Part shown: positions 1 through 11,902 of the stretch, piece after piece | Position numbering within the stretch: position 1 is the first letter of the stretch | Layout of the letters: every line of letters starts with the position of its first letter | From: Amphiura filiformis | Lineage: Eukaryota; Echinodermata; Ophiuroidea; Amphilepidida; Amphiuridae | Assembly (NCBI RefSeq): GCF_039555335.1 | Contig: NC_092628.1 | Coordinates: 64,993,292 to 65,057,291 of the forward strand | Reading direction: 5' to 3' | DNA: 64,000 nucleotides | Position numbers and translations under genes: made by a program | The notes under the pieces: generated by a model | The model's database searches: none | Told to the model about the DNA's origin: nothing | Seen by the model: the letters and a program-made list of their open reading frames with translations, nothing else

Positions 1-264
1 CTAGTACTGCATAAGAATGCTCACTAGGTAGGACTGTTGATCCAATCAGTGAAGTTAAATCCTAAACTTTTAGCACCAACATTCGTCACCACCAACAATG
101 GCAGGTTTATAAGTTGGGACAAACTATTTTAAGAACACTATAAGGGAGATCATAAACAAGGAAGGGAAAGACAGCCAAGAGCTCGCCTTATTTGTAAAGC
201 ATAAAAATCTCGAGGGGGGGGGGGGGTTTGGCAATTTCCTTGCATGTGATGACAAGGAACTTGG
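1..264. other. Non-coding flank
   Basis: No gene or recognisable repeat family is visible. The only distinctive feature is a run of 13 G at 214-226. Confidence 0.5.
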
Positions 265-869
265 GTGGCAGTTTTTGGATCATTTTAATAAAATGATCGA
301 TTTAATGTACAGAATTATACATGTACTACATTAATAAATTCGATTTAGTAGTTCCAATATCCGGAGGTATCTACCTACTGGGTATTTGGCATGGGTATAT
401 TTACCGATGTCCACTATGTAATCTGAATATGAATATAATAGGAAAATGAGAAAGGTATCAGCCATTTAATTTCTTTTGACGCGCTAGATGACTGCCTAGC
501 GAATTCATGTAAGTCCGCGGCATTTTATATTCTCTCCATTGGTATTATGGAGCTTTTTATTTCCTCCTCCGAGGAGATGATCGTGTAGAGGATTGCCTAG
601 CGAAATATTTGTCCATTGGTATATGGAGCTTTTCCTCCTCGATAAGGAGTTGATCGCTAGATGAGTGCCTAGCAAAATAGTTCCCAGTGTGTTAAGGGGA
701 ACTCTTGGGTTATAGGCGCAACAAGCTTCCCAGTAATTGTTGGGAGGCTCGGTCGGTATTTACTCCGTTCGAAAAAGTTGTCCAGAAATCATTATTATTT
801 GGCTGATTCCAGGGAATTTTCTAAAAACATTGCTTGAATAAATTATGCGTTCTTTCTGAATGGCTGACC
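265..869. repeat. 605-bp direct repeat, copy 1
   Basis: This block, from GTGGCAGTTTTTGGATC to GAATGGCTGACC, recurs almost identically at 2101-2706. Inside it a motif of the type CTAGATGA(C/G)TGCCTAGC(G/A)AA occurs three times (near 485, 590 and 655). Two of these are preceded by a CCTCCTC/GAGGAG-like inverted pair, so each could fold into a small hairpin. The two blocks in the same orientation, 1.23 kb apart, could be LTRs of a short non-autonomous element or a simple segmental duplication. No matching target duplication, primer-binding site or polypurine tract is evident at the edges. Confidence 0.75.
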
Positions 870-2100
870 AGAGGCCCAAATTTTGGTGTTAGTGTTTTCG
901 TCATTTCAGTGTCTGGGGATAATGCAGTTTAATTTGTACATATCAAATGAAACAAAAAATTATCCCTGCAGCTGAAATGGGATCGCCCTCGTGAGGTCAC
1001 AATTGGGTGCCTTGTTTGGTATCAGGAGGGCCAATCACGGGCATCCTTGCTTGGAGCCGTCGGTGGCCATTTTGTTGGCTAAGGCCATTCTCTGTCAGTT
1101 TTTCAGCAAGAACGGACGCAGAAATTTTTATCCACCCACCACTCCCCATATGTAATATTTGATATCTGTTTAAAATTGATTTCAAGAGTTTGATAGTGGG
1201 TCATAAAATTTGAGTCTCGCAGTAGTGAGACAAGTACATATAAAGTGTCGGTCTTCAAATTAAAAGGTAATTAGGAATGAGATGAAATACGAAGGAGAAA
1301 TGTAAATATATTCGATTGAGAGTTCCCCGAATTTGAATAATATTCTAATTACATTGAGGTTTGTTGAGTTACATAGTAGTACGACTATTGTATACGGGTG
1401 TGAGAGTGTGCGTGAGTATATCACTTTAGGTTCAGTTTCTATCTCAGCACTCAGCAACACATTCTATTCTGTTGCGCAGTTGTATTTTTTTTAAATTATA
1501 TTTTGTATAATGTGTTCACTCTAATGTGTCTTCAGAAGCATTAACAAAATCGATACAATTGGTACCACTTCAGTCTTAGGTGGTAATACCCTTCAGTCTT
1601 AGGTCGAGTAATTTTAATTATAGCAGGACGGGAGGAATTAACACCAGGTTGGCATGGGATAGCTAGACAGGGGCCAAGTACTATGCCCTCAGATTTTCTT
1701 GTTCATCAAAGTATAAATAAAAAATGAAATATTGGGTTCAAGTTTTTATGAGGTTGCGCAGCCGGCTGGTTATCGCGTTAATTTCTGTTAAAGGCTGCCT
1801 TTTGTGTTAGACATGGTATCCTAGTTATGTATTCGAAAAAAAATTCATAAATGTGCAGAGCATGGCACTGTGTTTGCTTGGCGTTGGCAGCGAAAAATAA
1901 CGGGTTTTGCAATTAACTCCTTCAACATGTTCAAATCGGGTTAATGGTCCACTGTGGTGAAGAGGCCTCAACCGTAAAATTCAGAGGCTCTTCAAATAAT
2001 CATAAGTGTGGATCTTGCGGTATTTACTAGCAAAGGAAATGAGGGGATCAGAAATAGCTTATTCCATGGTACAGGGTACGGATGTTAACAAGTAGTCCTT
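870..2100. other. Spacer between the direct repeats, non-coding
   Basis: This 1.23-kb stretch separates the two 605-bp repeats. Reading frames on both strands are short and resemble no known protein. If the repeats are LTRs, this would be the internal region of a non-coding (TRIM-like) element. Confidence 0.4.
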
Positions 2101-2706
2101 GTGGCAGTTTTTGGATCATTTTTCTAAAATGATCGATTTAATGTACAGAATTATACATGTACTACATTAATTAATTCGATTTAGTAGTTCCAATATCCGG
2201 AGGTATCTACCTACTGAGTATTTGGCATGGGTATATTTACCGATGTCCACTATGTAATCTGAATATGAATATAATAGGAAAATGAGAAAGGTATCAGCCA
2301 TTTAATTTCTTTTGACGCGCTAGATGACTGCCTAGCGAATTCATGTAAGTCCGCGGCATTTTATATTCTCTCCATTGGTATTATGGAGCTTTTTATTTCC
2401 TCCTCCGAGGAGATGATCGTGTAGAGGATTGCCTAGCGAAATATTTGTCCATTGGTATATGGAGCTTTTCCTCCTCGATAAGGAGTTGATCGCTAGATGA
2501 GTGCCTAGCAAAATAGTTCCCAGTGTGTTAAGGGGAACTCTTGGGTTATAGGCGCAACAAGCTTCCCAGTAATTGTTGGGAGGCTCGGTCGGGTATTTAC
2601 TCCGTTCGAAAAAGTTGTCCAGAAATCATTATTATTTGGCTGATTCCAGGGAATTTTCTAAAAACATTGCTTGAATAAATTATGCGTTCTTTCTGAATGG
2701 CTGACC
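2101..2706. repeat. 605-bp direct repeat, copy 2
   Basis: Second copy of the block at 265-869, differing by a handful of substitutions and one extra G (GGTCGGGTATT against GGTCGGTATT). Near-identity implies recent duplication or homogenisation. It ends next to CCGAAGAAAATGATAG, which is also the terminal motif of the inverted-repeat element at 27875-28126. Confidence 0.75.
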
Positions 2707-2759
2707 GAAGAAAATGATAGCTCCCTAAATTGATTGGAGTTTGCATGTCCCTGGTATAC

Positions 2760-2845
2760 ACATTCATTCATTTATTCATTCATTCATTCATTCATTCATT
2801 CATTCATTCATTCATTCATTCATTCATTCATTCATTCATTCATTC
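2760..2845. repeat. (ATTC)n microsatellite
   Basis: About 20 perfect ATTC units. On the minus strand this reads as (AATG)n directly after an AATAAA-containing LINE-like 3' end, so it is probably the simple-repeat tail of a LINE. Confidence 0.95.
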
Positions 2846-3030
2846 TTCTTTATTTCATTCAAATAATAAATATATAAACACAACAACAAAACACATGAGG
2901 TTCTCGGAAGGCCGGATGGCCTGCATTAAGAACCCCCGTCATAACCTAAAAAAGTTTCAAAATAACAACAACAACAACAAAATATACCACAAAATGTCAA
3001 TACACCCCCCCTCTCATTTACCCTGACAAA
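2846..3030 (-). mobile_element. LINE 3' end remnant (CR1/L2-like), minus strand
   Basis: Read on the minus strand, this stretch runs through a GC-richer 3'UTR-like segment (GCAGGCCATCCGGCCTTCC), then an ATTTATT-rich stretch, GAAATAAAG and finally the (AATG)n tail at 2760-2845. An untranslated 3' end closing in a short tandem tail is typical of CR1/L2-type LINEs. No coding part is left, so the copy is strongly 5'-truncated. The family assignment is inference. Confidence 0.45.
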
Positions 3031-5944
3031 AACCAAAAAAAGCCTGTAGTCTGTTGGCTTATGTAGATAAAGCAAATTTTTGGGTAGATTTTTGGCACAC
3101 ATCCAGAAACATCACTGATTAAGAAAAAAAGTGAGTGCCAGTTTTTCCATCTAGAGCCTCCACCTTGAACCTCAAAATGGCCGCCAAATATAAGAGAATA
3201 AATCGGACTATCGTAAAATCATCAAAATTCAGATTTTGGTACCTTTGTCGTTGTCATAGATGTGCTAACATAGCCTGCGAGTGGTTCAGCCGAAAGCCAT
3301 GTATTTTACACGAATCTGTAATTAAGATACTGACCATGCTGACAGTATCTCAATTTAATAGCTACAAGTATTTGAATGGGCTTCAACTTCGTCAGTACTG
3401 ATGTTTTCTTCGTTTTTTGCCAAATTTGTCATTTCAAAAATACCAAATGACAATTTGAATGACTTATCCTTCACTTTTAAGCAATTTATAAACCATTTTA
3501 ATTTTTTTCACACTTGCGCTGGGATCACTGAATGGGTCTTTAATGGAAAGCGATAATTATGCAGATTTATGATTAATGGCTGATTATTAACATTAGTGAA
3601 ATCGTCACTTAATCATTTTCCTCTTCTTCAAATCAGATGATTATTTGATGGAAAGCAAAGCGATAATGCATATTATTTAAATTAATCATTTGCCTAATCT
3701 TAGATAGATTATTTTCCTCTCTTTGAAATGAGATAGACCACAATAATTAGTTGCATTATTAATTAAATTACTACGATGTTGCTTTGCATCTCTATCATTC
3801 TTTTATTTAATATGCTGAATATATTTTACTAAGTTAATCCAAACATCATTCAACATGTTCAATATATAGGCCTACTGTAATTGCATCTTCGGGTTTCGCG
3901 CTGTCGGTGTATAGCAGGCAGGGTTTAAACTATGGTATGGTACCGAGTTCGGTGACGAGAAAATGTGGTAGGGTGCTCTAAAATTTAGCCTATAACTGAA
4001 TTTATAAAAATAAAACGAAATTGAAGCGACCTCATCAAAGATGATTGACAGTATCATTGGTGTCGCTTTTCTGAGACTTTTTAAAATTTTGAATAATATA
4101 TAACATTTAGCATTTTGGGTGTATTTTGTACGTAGCGAAAATATCATGGAACAAACCTGAACAAACGAAGTGAAATACTTAAAATGTGTATGTAATTGTC
4201 TCCCGGAGAATCTTTTTACTCTTCAAGCTGTCTCAGTCGTTTATTTTTAAATTTTCTGGTCACAGTTACCGCGACTGTTGCTACCGCGTGACTCTAATGA
4301 GTCAAATATGTTTTGAATTTTGAGAATATAATAATTGACATTGAAAGTCAGGTAATAAATGTACGCACTTTAACAACTATTAATAGATTACCATGCCAAC
4401 CAAGGAAAAAGAGTCTTAAAAGGAAAAAAGGACTTTGAAGATATTTGCTAAAATACAATTGTCATCGACAGTCATAAAATGGAAATCCGGGGGTGGGGCA
4501 CTTGTACACTTGTGCTCGTGTACAAAAGCAAATAAAAGGGTTGTTTTTCAGCATTGGGCAAATACAGCGCTGTAGCTGTTTAGGGTGTCAAAAACGCCAA
4601 AAATCAGGAAAAAGGGTATACTTTTCCAAGCAAAATGCTTGCTTAGGGTACCAAAGTTTAATGGCAAAATAGAAAAGGGTGAAATAGGCTATGTTTAGCT
4701 TCTATCAGAACACATCGTAGGGTAAAATATCTGAAATATTAAGAAACGTCAAACTACTAATATTAAACAAGAACCTGAACATGAATTTTTACTTTCTTAG
4801 TGAAAATGGCAAAATACTTGTTTAGGATATGTTTTGCATGCGTTGAGTAATACTCGTTTAGACAAGCGGCTAGGGACGCAGGGGTAACCTTGTCAATCAA
4901 ATACTTATCTATTGTGTTCAATACTTAATCCGATAAGTGATCGATATATGTATTGATAAAAGTAGGATCATGGAATTAAGCTACGGCGGCGCACTTTAAT
5001 ACTTTACGAGGTGATTCAGCTATACCTGGATTCAGCACTCAACAATTTATTCTTTATGAATATGATATATAAAAAAAACGATATTAAAAATATAAACAAA
5101 ATAATGATAATATTATAAGAATATAAGGTATATAAGATTTTTTTATTAAAGAAATTAAAACATTTTTTTTATCATTATCATAGGCCTAAATTTGGTTAAA
5201 ACTAAGCACTTTAATAATTCTCAAATTGTTAATACAAATAAGAATGCGTCTTTTGAGTATAGGCCTAATACATATTTATTAGTATTATAGTTTTGCAATA
5301 TTATTTTTGTTATTATTTATATATTGTGTTAATCAATTTTGAATTAGGCCTATGTTGAATTATCCCAGGGGGGGGGGGGGGGAGGGGGCAAGTAATATTT
5401 TGGCTGCTTGAAAGGTCGGGGCAAGCGATTTTTGGCACATACTTACGGGCTTGCTCTACCAGTGGGCAATTTTAATTCTGAAGTCAACATGGTCAACATG
5501 ACGTTGTATTTTGGTTTAGTGGTTGTAGCGACGTAAATACAACTAAATCATAACGAAATTGCATATAGTCATTCTTAATTGTTCCTCATTTGCAATTTTG
5601 ATTTTTTCAGTAATAAACCCATAATTGATCAAAATTGCAGCCGCATTCTTCATTAACTTTTGAAATACATCTCTTTTGATGTTATACTTCATTGTATAAG
5701 AAACACATCCAATGTGGGAGTGAACTATTTATTGGTTTATTACCCAATAGTGTCAAAATTGCAAACAAGTAACATGGACAAATTACTTAGGCATGATTTT
5801 GTTATGAGGTTGACGATTGGTCATATATATTTTAGTTGTCCAAATAACCAACCAAAATACAACATTATTATGACGTTTGTTTTCTGACGGTAAGCATGGC
5901 TCTTATGAGAAGATTGATTTTTCAATTTTCAATCTTTTTAAGTG
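3031..5944. other. AT-rich non-coding stretch
   Basis: No supported gene. Around 3530-3740 there is a diverged internal duplication (AAAGCGATAAT and TTAATCATTT(T/G)CCT motifs repeat). The sequence also holds several TAGGCCTA octamers (near 3868, 5183, 5263 and 5345) and a run of 15 G at 5368-5382. Reading frames of up to about 90 codons here have no protein-like composition. Confidence 0.4.
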
Positions 5945-6014
5945 TGTGGTGAGTGCACAATGAAAAAAACAGATTGAATATTCAATCTTTTTCCCGATTG
6001 TGTATACTCACCAC
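5945..6014. repeat. Short inverted repeat
   Basis: GTGGTGAGTGCACAAT at the left pairs with the reverse complement of ATTGTGTATACTCACCAC at the right. Between the arms are AGATTGAATATTCAATCT-like sequences. It is a 70-bp hairpin-forming unit of unknown origin. Confidence 0.5.
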
Positions 6015-6330
6015 CAGGTTAGGCGCGTGTACAGAACTTCAGCAACCAGGCGCCAATTTCTTGGTGAACTAAGAAAGGATCATGAAACGTGTAAATATAA
6101 CATAAATTATTGTAGTTTAAATGGAATAAATTCGCGCAAAGCGCGCCTAAATTAGCTTTTGAAATGATCAAATATGAGATTAATTTCGTCAAAATCACAT
6201 GCAATTTTCTCCTCTCTTTTTGATAGGGCCGTTAAAAGGGCTCTATATACTGCACAGACTTTATACGCCTATAGGTTAACTTTTCTGCTCGTTTAATACG
6301 CCCGGATATGCAAATTAAAAAAAAAAAAAA

Positions 6331-7250
6331 ATGGCATGCACTCTAAATAATATTTTACTCAAGTCTCTTAATAGAGCTCGAACAAGACTACTAATTATGA
6401 CAAAGATTAAAGATATATTAGATGATAACGGTTCAATTTATTCATACGAAAAGCTTTGTAAAAAATATGGACGATGTATTGATTTTGTAACATATTATGG
6501 TGTTATAAATAGTTTACCAAGGGAATGAAAATTAGAAATAAAGAAACTTTCTGAAACAGATATTAGAACACTTAAAAGTATTGAAATAACATTTCGTTAA
6601 AAGTAAAGAAGTTTTAAACAACTCGTGATGTATCTAAACAATTTTAAATTGTGACATGTTAAAACATGTCACAATCCACAAAACCAGTAGAACAGAATTA
6701 TTATGATCGTTTGTTTGATCAGCTGGGTAATCTATAAAATTGGGAATACATTTGGACATTACCTTTTCAAATCACCACTAAAGAAAGAATGAGATTTTTT
6801 TCAATATAAAATCCTTCATCGAATTATTCCAAGTAATAAATATTTAAAGCTTATTAATCTGAAAGAGAACGAAAAGTGTCCTTTATGTCAAAATAAAGAA
6901 ACAATAACCGTTCTGGGAATGCCATCAAATTAACTCTTTTTGGAAGGAGATAGAGACATGGTTAAATGGAAAGATACAGACTCAAAAATATAATTTTGGG
7001 ACTGGAAGGACATTCAAGGTTCAAAGTGCTGAATTATATTATTCTGAGTGCTAAATATTACTTATCTAGGAACAGGTATTCAAATAAGAAACCATACTCG
7101 CCACGTTTTCACATTTTTAAGTAAAAAAATTGAAGAAGAAAAAGCATGTTTTCAGAAAATAAATAAATTGAATATCTTTCGTATAAAATGGGAAGGTTTT
7201 GTGTAAGAAAATGTAACAACAATGTAATTATATATAAATATAACATATTA
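6331..7250 (+). pseudogene. Degenerate L1/Tx1-like LINE, C-terminal ORF2 remnant
   Basis: Conceptual translation of the plus strand, with several stops and frame changes, gives pieces typical of the region after the RT domain in L1/Tx1-like LINEs. One is a segment with KIKDILDDNG and YEKLCKKYG. Another is a FFQYKILHRIIPSNKYLKL-like stretch followed by CPLCQNKE, the cysteine-containing C-terminal motif. The 65-codon open stretch at 6331-6528 is only one piece. It is 5'-truncated and inactive. A related fragment lies at 26250-27720. Family assignment rests on remembered motif patterns. Confidence 0.6.
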
Positions 7251-8028
7251 TTGTCTTTCTCGTGTGCCCAAGGACAAACAAAGTATTAAACGAATTAAAA
7301 AATATGCATAATATTGTACTAGTCATACATTATAATGTAAGAGGTGCTTTTGTATTTGTGTTGTGAATGTTGCTTTTATTTTTCTATCTTTTTTTCTCAA
7401 ATTATTTGTCTTTTGTTCTGTTTAATATAAAAGCAAAATGAATCAGTAAAAAAAATTAAAAATGGTTCAATTAAAAGAAAGGTCATGTTCTCAAAGAAAA
7501 AAAAAAGGAAAAAGGTCTGTCTCAGAAAATAACGACAAATATCCAGATATTATGTATTTCAAATATACAAAATGTATAAACGATGAAAATCATTCTATCT
7601 TACAGATGTTTATGCATTGTGCGTAAAGTGGATTGAAGGTTTCATCAAGTTTTCCCGTGTGAAATTTCACACTGAAGACCGACCAAACAACGATACTCCT
7701 CATTAAGTTCGTGGTAATTATATTTGAGTAGATCATCTTATTCATACGGCCTTTTAAACGCAATAATTACTATTGTGACTACACATGAGATTTTGCTTTG
7801 GTATGGCTTCTTTCAATCAGGACCCAAACGTTTGTCCACCCAGACCGACCGGTTAAACAAATAATTCACAAAACAATATCGAGAGCCAGTCAAACACAGT
7901 TTATCCGTTAAATACCACATAGAAAACATAAACTAATTAAAAAACGAATTAAAATTAGTAAACATTATGTCGATTTTTATTAATTGGTGCATAGTTATTC
8001 CTGCTAAACTATTTAAAAATTGGTTTAA
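7251..8028. other. AT-rich non-coding stretch
   Basis: No gene recognised. The first part may be the 3'UTR of the preceding LINE remnant. The last part ends at the TTAA target of the MITE at 8029. Confidence 0.4.
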
Positions 8029-8371
8029 AGGGGATTTCGTGATCCTTATAGCATCCTCTTTTATATCATTTGTCAGTAGATATCCAAGAAAAAAGCTTAT
8101 TCCCAAAATTTCAGTTGCTTCCGATTTTGCGTTTGTGAGTTATGCATGATTACGGTATGTGTATTACACTGTTCCATAGACAATGTATTGTAATTTTGTT
8201 CAGGTACACAAGAACAAAAGTAATTCAAATTTCACGATATCTTTGCAAAACGAATTATTCTGCAAGACAGTTTTATACATAAACATTATGTAGCCAGAGG
8301 TTTCAGTGATATAAAAATCTCAACTTTTTTGAGAAAAGTGGGGGATGATTCTGTGGATCACGAAATGCCCT
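8029..8371. mobile_element. MITE with TTAA target duplication
   Basis: Terminal inverted repeats are AGGGGATTTCGTGATCC and, at the right end read in reverse complement, AGGGCATTTCGTGATCC (16 of 17 match). TTAA lies on each side (8025-8028 and 8372-8375). The 343-bp interior has no coding capacity. A TTAA target is used by piggyBac and Kolobok superfamilies, so this is probably a non-autonomous derivative of one of them. Confidence 0.8.
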
Positions 8372-8957
8372 TTAATATCTCCTACTATTTTGGTGAACTA
8401 ATTAAAATTAGTTTAGCCACTTAATAGTAAAGCTGGTTGAACTAATTGCTCTACTAATTTTGTGCAGGCTCTACTAATTGATAAACGAGTCAACTTAATT
8501 ATGTCTATTTCTACTAACTTTTGTTAGTTTTGCTGTGTAAACTAATTTAGTACGAGTATCTGGTTCTTTAGTTGTAGCCTACCAACTTCAGAAAAATCGT
8601 TCACTTGGTTGTACTAACATGCTTTACAATGATACTACGTGCAGTACTAATGCACACATTATAAACCTAGGGAGCCATGCCATTTTTTATTTCCTGTATT
8701 TGGGACTGGTGGGAGAAATAAACACACGGCCATGACGACAGAGATGTAGGCCACGAAAAAACTCACGTGAAATGCATGAAAATGCCGCGAAAAAGAACCA
8801 AACCAAAACAAACCCAGGAAATTTCAAAGATAAAGATAATAACACTGAATAGCAAAGATAATAACCACCTGCCCACTGCTCTTAATCAACTTCTGTTCAT
8901 GCAATCAAATCACACATCATGGAAGTTATTTAAAATTAAAATACATGGAGATGATCA
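8372..8957. other. Non-coding stretch
   Basis: AT-rich, with several short ACTAATT/AATTAGT motifs between 8395 and 8560. No gene recognised. Confidence 0.35.
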
Positions 8958-10095
8958 GAGGGTCAAGTTCAAAATTACTCAGAGCTGTTCAAACTCACAC
9001 CATCGTGATCCACTGGTAATAAGGATTCAGAAAAAGTATACTTTGGTCTATCTATTATGTACGGTTCTGGAGTTATTGGCAAAAGAGTAACATTGAGACG
9101 AGACAGGTCCATTTTTCCCCCGCTGGGGGCGAAAATAAAATTTGCTCTGATTTTAATGACACTGATCTCAAATTATTTGTCTTGTTGCAAGAAATTAAAA
9201 AAAGGATAGTTTTAACTATCTTGGGTGCTCTCTTATCCAGGTAACGCAACAATTGTTCAAGGTCAAATTGATTCAATAAAGAACTCAATGTGACTCAATA
9301 GGTATTGTCGATTTTGATGTGTTGCTGATGTAACGAAACATCCTACATAGCATAAATTAATATTTTCCGATTTATTATGGAAAGCCCAATAATTTGGGAC
9401 CATGTTCAACAATATCCGAGCATTTTTTTTTTTTTTTTCCATGTGGTGCCAAAATGTGACCGTCCACCACAAACCGCTCGTAAAGTCGGCAAATTGTATT
9501 CTGAGCTACAGCGCAAAATGTGCATAAAGGTTGTATTCATATGTACCTCAAGTTGGTGTGACATGTTTCTCATTTTGTTAGTGCCAATCAAACACATTTT
9601 AAACCAATTATTAATCCTATTGTTGAAGAGGATAATACGCTTCTATCTATGTATAGAATTCTTAAATAGCTCTAGTCTATGTTTGCTTTGGCTAAATCCT
9701 GTTGAAGTGGTGGGCTTTATCAGTTTATTGCTGAACCTCGTTGACTTGGGATGATTTGAAGTGGTTATGACTGTTTGATATTTATTGCCAGCAATGTGGA
9801 AAAATAAACATATGAGCACTGAAATAAGGTAATATTTCAAAGCTTATGCTATATATTTTCTAAACAGAACATAAAACAAAATTGACCGTAGGCTGACTTT
9901 ACGAGCGTTTCGTGGTGGACGGTCACAAATTGGACCTATGACGTCACAATGTTACCTTATTTCTCATAACTCCATAACCGTACGCCGTAGATTGGTCAAA
10001 CTATACTTTTTTCTGAATCCTTATGGATTAGTGGAACACATTGCTTGTGTTTTTAATCAAGTCCGAGCAATTTTGAACTTGACCTCTGTGTAAAA
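8958..10095. mobile_element. Fold-back element with ~150-bp diverged arms
   Basis: The left arm (about 8970-9105) contains GGGTCAAGTTCAAAATT and AAGGATTCAGAAAAAGTATA. The right arm (about 9945-10085) carries their reverse complements. A second, inner inverted pair is better conserved: GTGACCGTCCACCAC near 9455 against GTGGTGGACGGTCAC near 9922. The interior is AT-rich and has no convincing coding sequence. Arm divergence suggests an old insertion or two nested inverted elements. Confidence 0.6.
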
Positions 10096-10140
10096 GTTCA
10101 ACTAGCTTTTCCCAGGTGCTGTTGAAATGCCTCCATAGCC

Positions 10141-10331
10141 TATTCGCTGTCGTAGTACACGTTAGTAACCATTGGTTACTGCTCCAAGCCTGGGCTCATA
10201 CACCTGTTCCGAATTTTGATATGCCATAGGCTTTGTGTTGTGATCATTTCGATCAGTGGTTTTTAACAAAGAATGCGTGATCCAGTTGACCTAGCAACGG
10301 TCATATATAACGTGCACTACGACAGCGAATA
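10141..10331. mobile_element. Small MITE, 191 bp
   Basis: The ends are TATTCGCTGTCGTAGTACAC and, in reverse complement, TATTCGCTGTCGTAGTGCAC: inverted repeats of about 24 bp with a single mismatch. The interior is non-coding. No clear target duplication is seen. Confidence 0.75.
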
Positions 10332-10569
10332 ATGATAAGCGCTATAAGTACTCTATCTCTGCCAAATATAGCAAATATAACCTGATTTGCACGATTGTTA
10401 TGGAATTTATTGGACTAATGGTCAATAGGCTGCAATCAAGGTTGACCATTATTGTCGGATTTGGGCAGTAACGAGGCATTCTAGACAGTGGAAACTATTC
10501 CTAATTTTGACTTTATTTTACATGACTAACAATCTGTGACACCCCGGCTTTTTGCTTAACTCAAGAACG

Positions 10570-10851
10570 GTATGTCGTCACCCTGTTCCGATAATTGCCA
10601 TTATTTGTAGTTTAAATGGAATAAAGTCATTTTTGTAATTTGAGAACAAAGTACAAAATATGGTTCAAGCATGCATTTATTCATAAATCTTTGCATCTGA
10701 GCAAATGATAGTGAAACAAATTAAAGGGAAGGATCAAAAGTAATTAGGCCGATTTATAACTGATGCATGCTTGAACCATATTTTGTACTTTGTTCTCAAA
10801 TTTACCAAAAATGATTTGGCATTTATCGTAGCAGGGTGACGATATCACAGA
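10570..10851. mobile_element. Fold-back element with perfect 38-bp inverted arms
   Basis: The 38 bases at 10639-10676 (beginning TTTGAGAACAAAGTAC) are the exact reverse complement of 10763-10800. An outer, imperfect pair (GTCGTCACCCTG near 10572 against CAGGGTGACGAT near 10834) extends the palindrome. Perfect arms point to recent activity or gene conversion. Confidence 0.7.
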
Positions 10852-11026
10852 TAGGTCAAGCTATACTTTCTAATTTCTTGAGATGCGGGGAATACTTTGT
10901 TATGTTTTAACCAAATTCGAGTAAAATTCGAGTGATTGACATTACTTTCATGCCCGGTACCAAATTCATGGCAAACCCACCTAGGTTTCATTATCATTGA
11001 GGTATAGGACTTTTTATTTTTTCGGA

Positions 11027-11321
11027 GAAGAGCAGGTAGGGCAACTACTTGATTATATTTCTACATGTTCATACTACATACTCTGAAAATTTTAGAAAAT
11101 TCGCACGAGTCCGTTTTTAAAAAATCACATTTTTGTTCATAAAATGGGGGTTATAGCGCCCTCAACGGGCACTCTCTCCATAGGGCTACATGTAAAGACC
11201 AGTTATAGACAAATGGCCCTAAAATAAAACGGACTCATGCGAATTTCCTCAAATTTTGCATATGATGTAGATTTAACATCTGGAATGTAATGCAAGTGAT
11301 GTCGTTGCTGCTCTTCTAAAT
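11027..11321. repeat. Imperfect inverted-repeat element
   Basis: GAAGAGCAG at the left and CTGCTCTTC at the right bound arms of about 90 bp. The inner pairs include GAAAATTCGCACGAGTCCG against CGGACTCATGCGAATTTCC. No coding sequence lies between. A run of 16 G follows at 11437-11452. Confidence 0.6.
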
Positions 11322-11561
11322 TCATTTTTAAAATGTCTGCCCCAGACCAAGGTGAACAAGCAGAAAAGGATAGAACAGGACCCTCACTAACTGAAAAACC
11401 ATGTTGAAGGAAATCCCTTAGGGAGAGGGGGATCTAGGGGGGGGGGGGGGGGTAACTGTCTAGATCAACCGTGGGCGGTCTCACACATCACATCAAATGC
11501 TACTACAAGTGGATGTCTAACTACTTACAAATTTACAAATACTTACAAAGACTATGAATGC

Positions 11562-11902
11562 GCTACAGAAGTAGTGATGTACGGATTAATTACCATAGTA
11601 ATAGGTAAACACAATTTTGAATGTATTGCCCTGCACTAGACGTACGCAGTAACCGCATTGATCTATACTGCTGCATCGCACCATTGATTATCAAAGAATC
11701 CATGTACGTTTCACTCGCCTTTCTACGATTAGTGTCTTCGAAAAGAGCGGTATTATATTCAAGTTATCATTGCACACATACACAGACATGACAGGTGATG
11801 ACTGATGAGTGCAACATACTTATAGTGTAAGGCAATACTTTCAAATATGTTTTCACCTATTTCTATGGTAATTGATCCTGTTACATCACTGCTTCTTCGG
11901 TG
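11562..11902. mobile_element. Dispersed MITE family, copy 1
   Basis: The left end reads ACAGAAGTAGTGATGTACGG followed by ATTAATTACCATAGTAATAGG. The right end is its imperfect inverse, CACCTATTTCTATGGTAATT to TTACATCACTGCTTCTTCGG. The interior holds two landmarks shared with the copies at 14876, 29790 and 30191: GATTAGTGTCTTCGAAAAGA followed by GCGGTA, and GATGAGTGCAAC. It is non-coding. Confidence 0.75.

Noticed and set aside
2730-3026. Plus-strand frame with repeated HSFI residues
   Set aside because: It is a reading of the (ATTC)n microsatellite and a LINE 3' end, not a gene.
11700-11830. Possible hammerhead ribozyme (GAAA and CTGATGAG in a repeated element)
   Set aside because: Only one of four copies has CTGATGA, the others have GTGATGA or GGTGATGA, and the order and stems of a hammerhead core could not be drawn.
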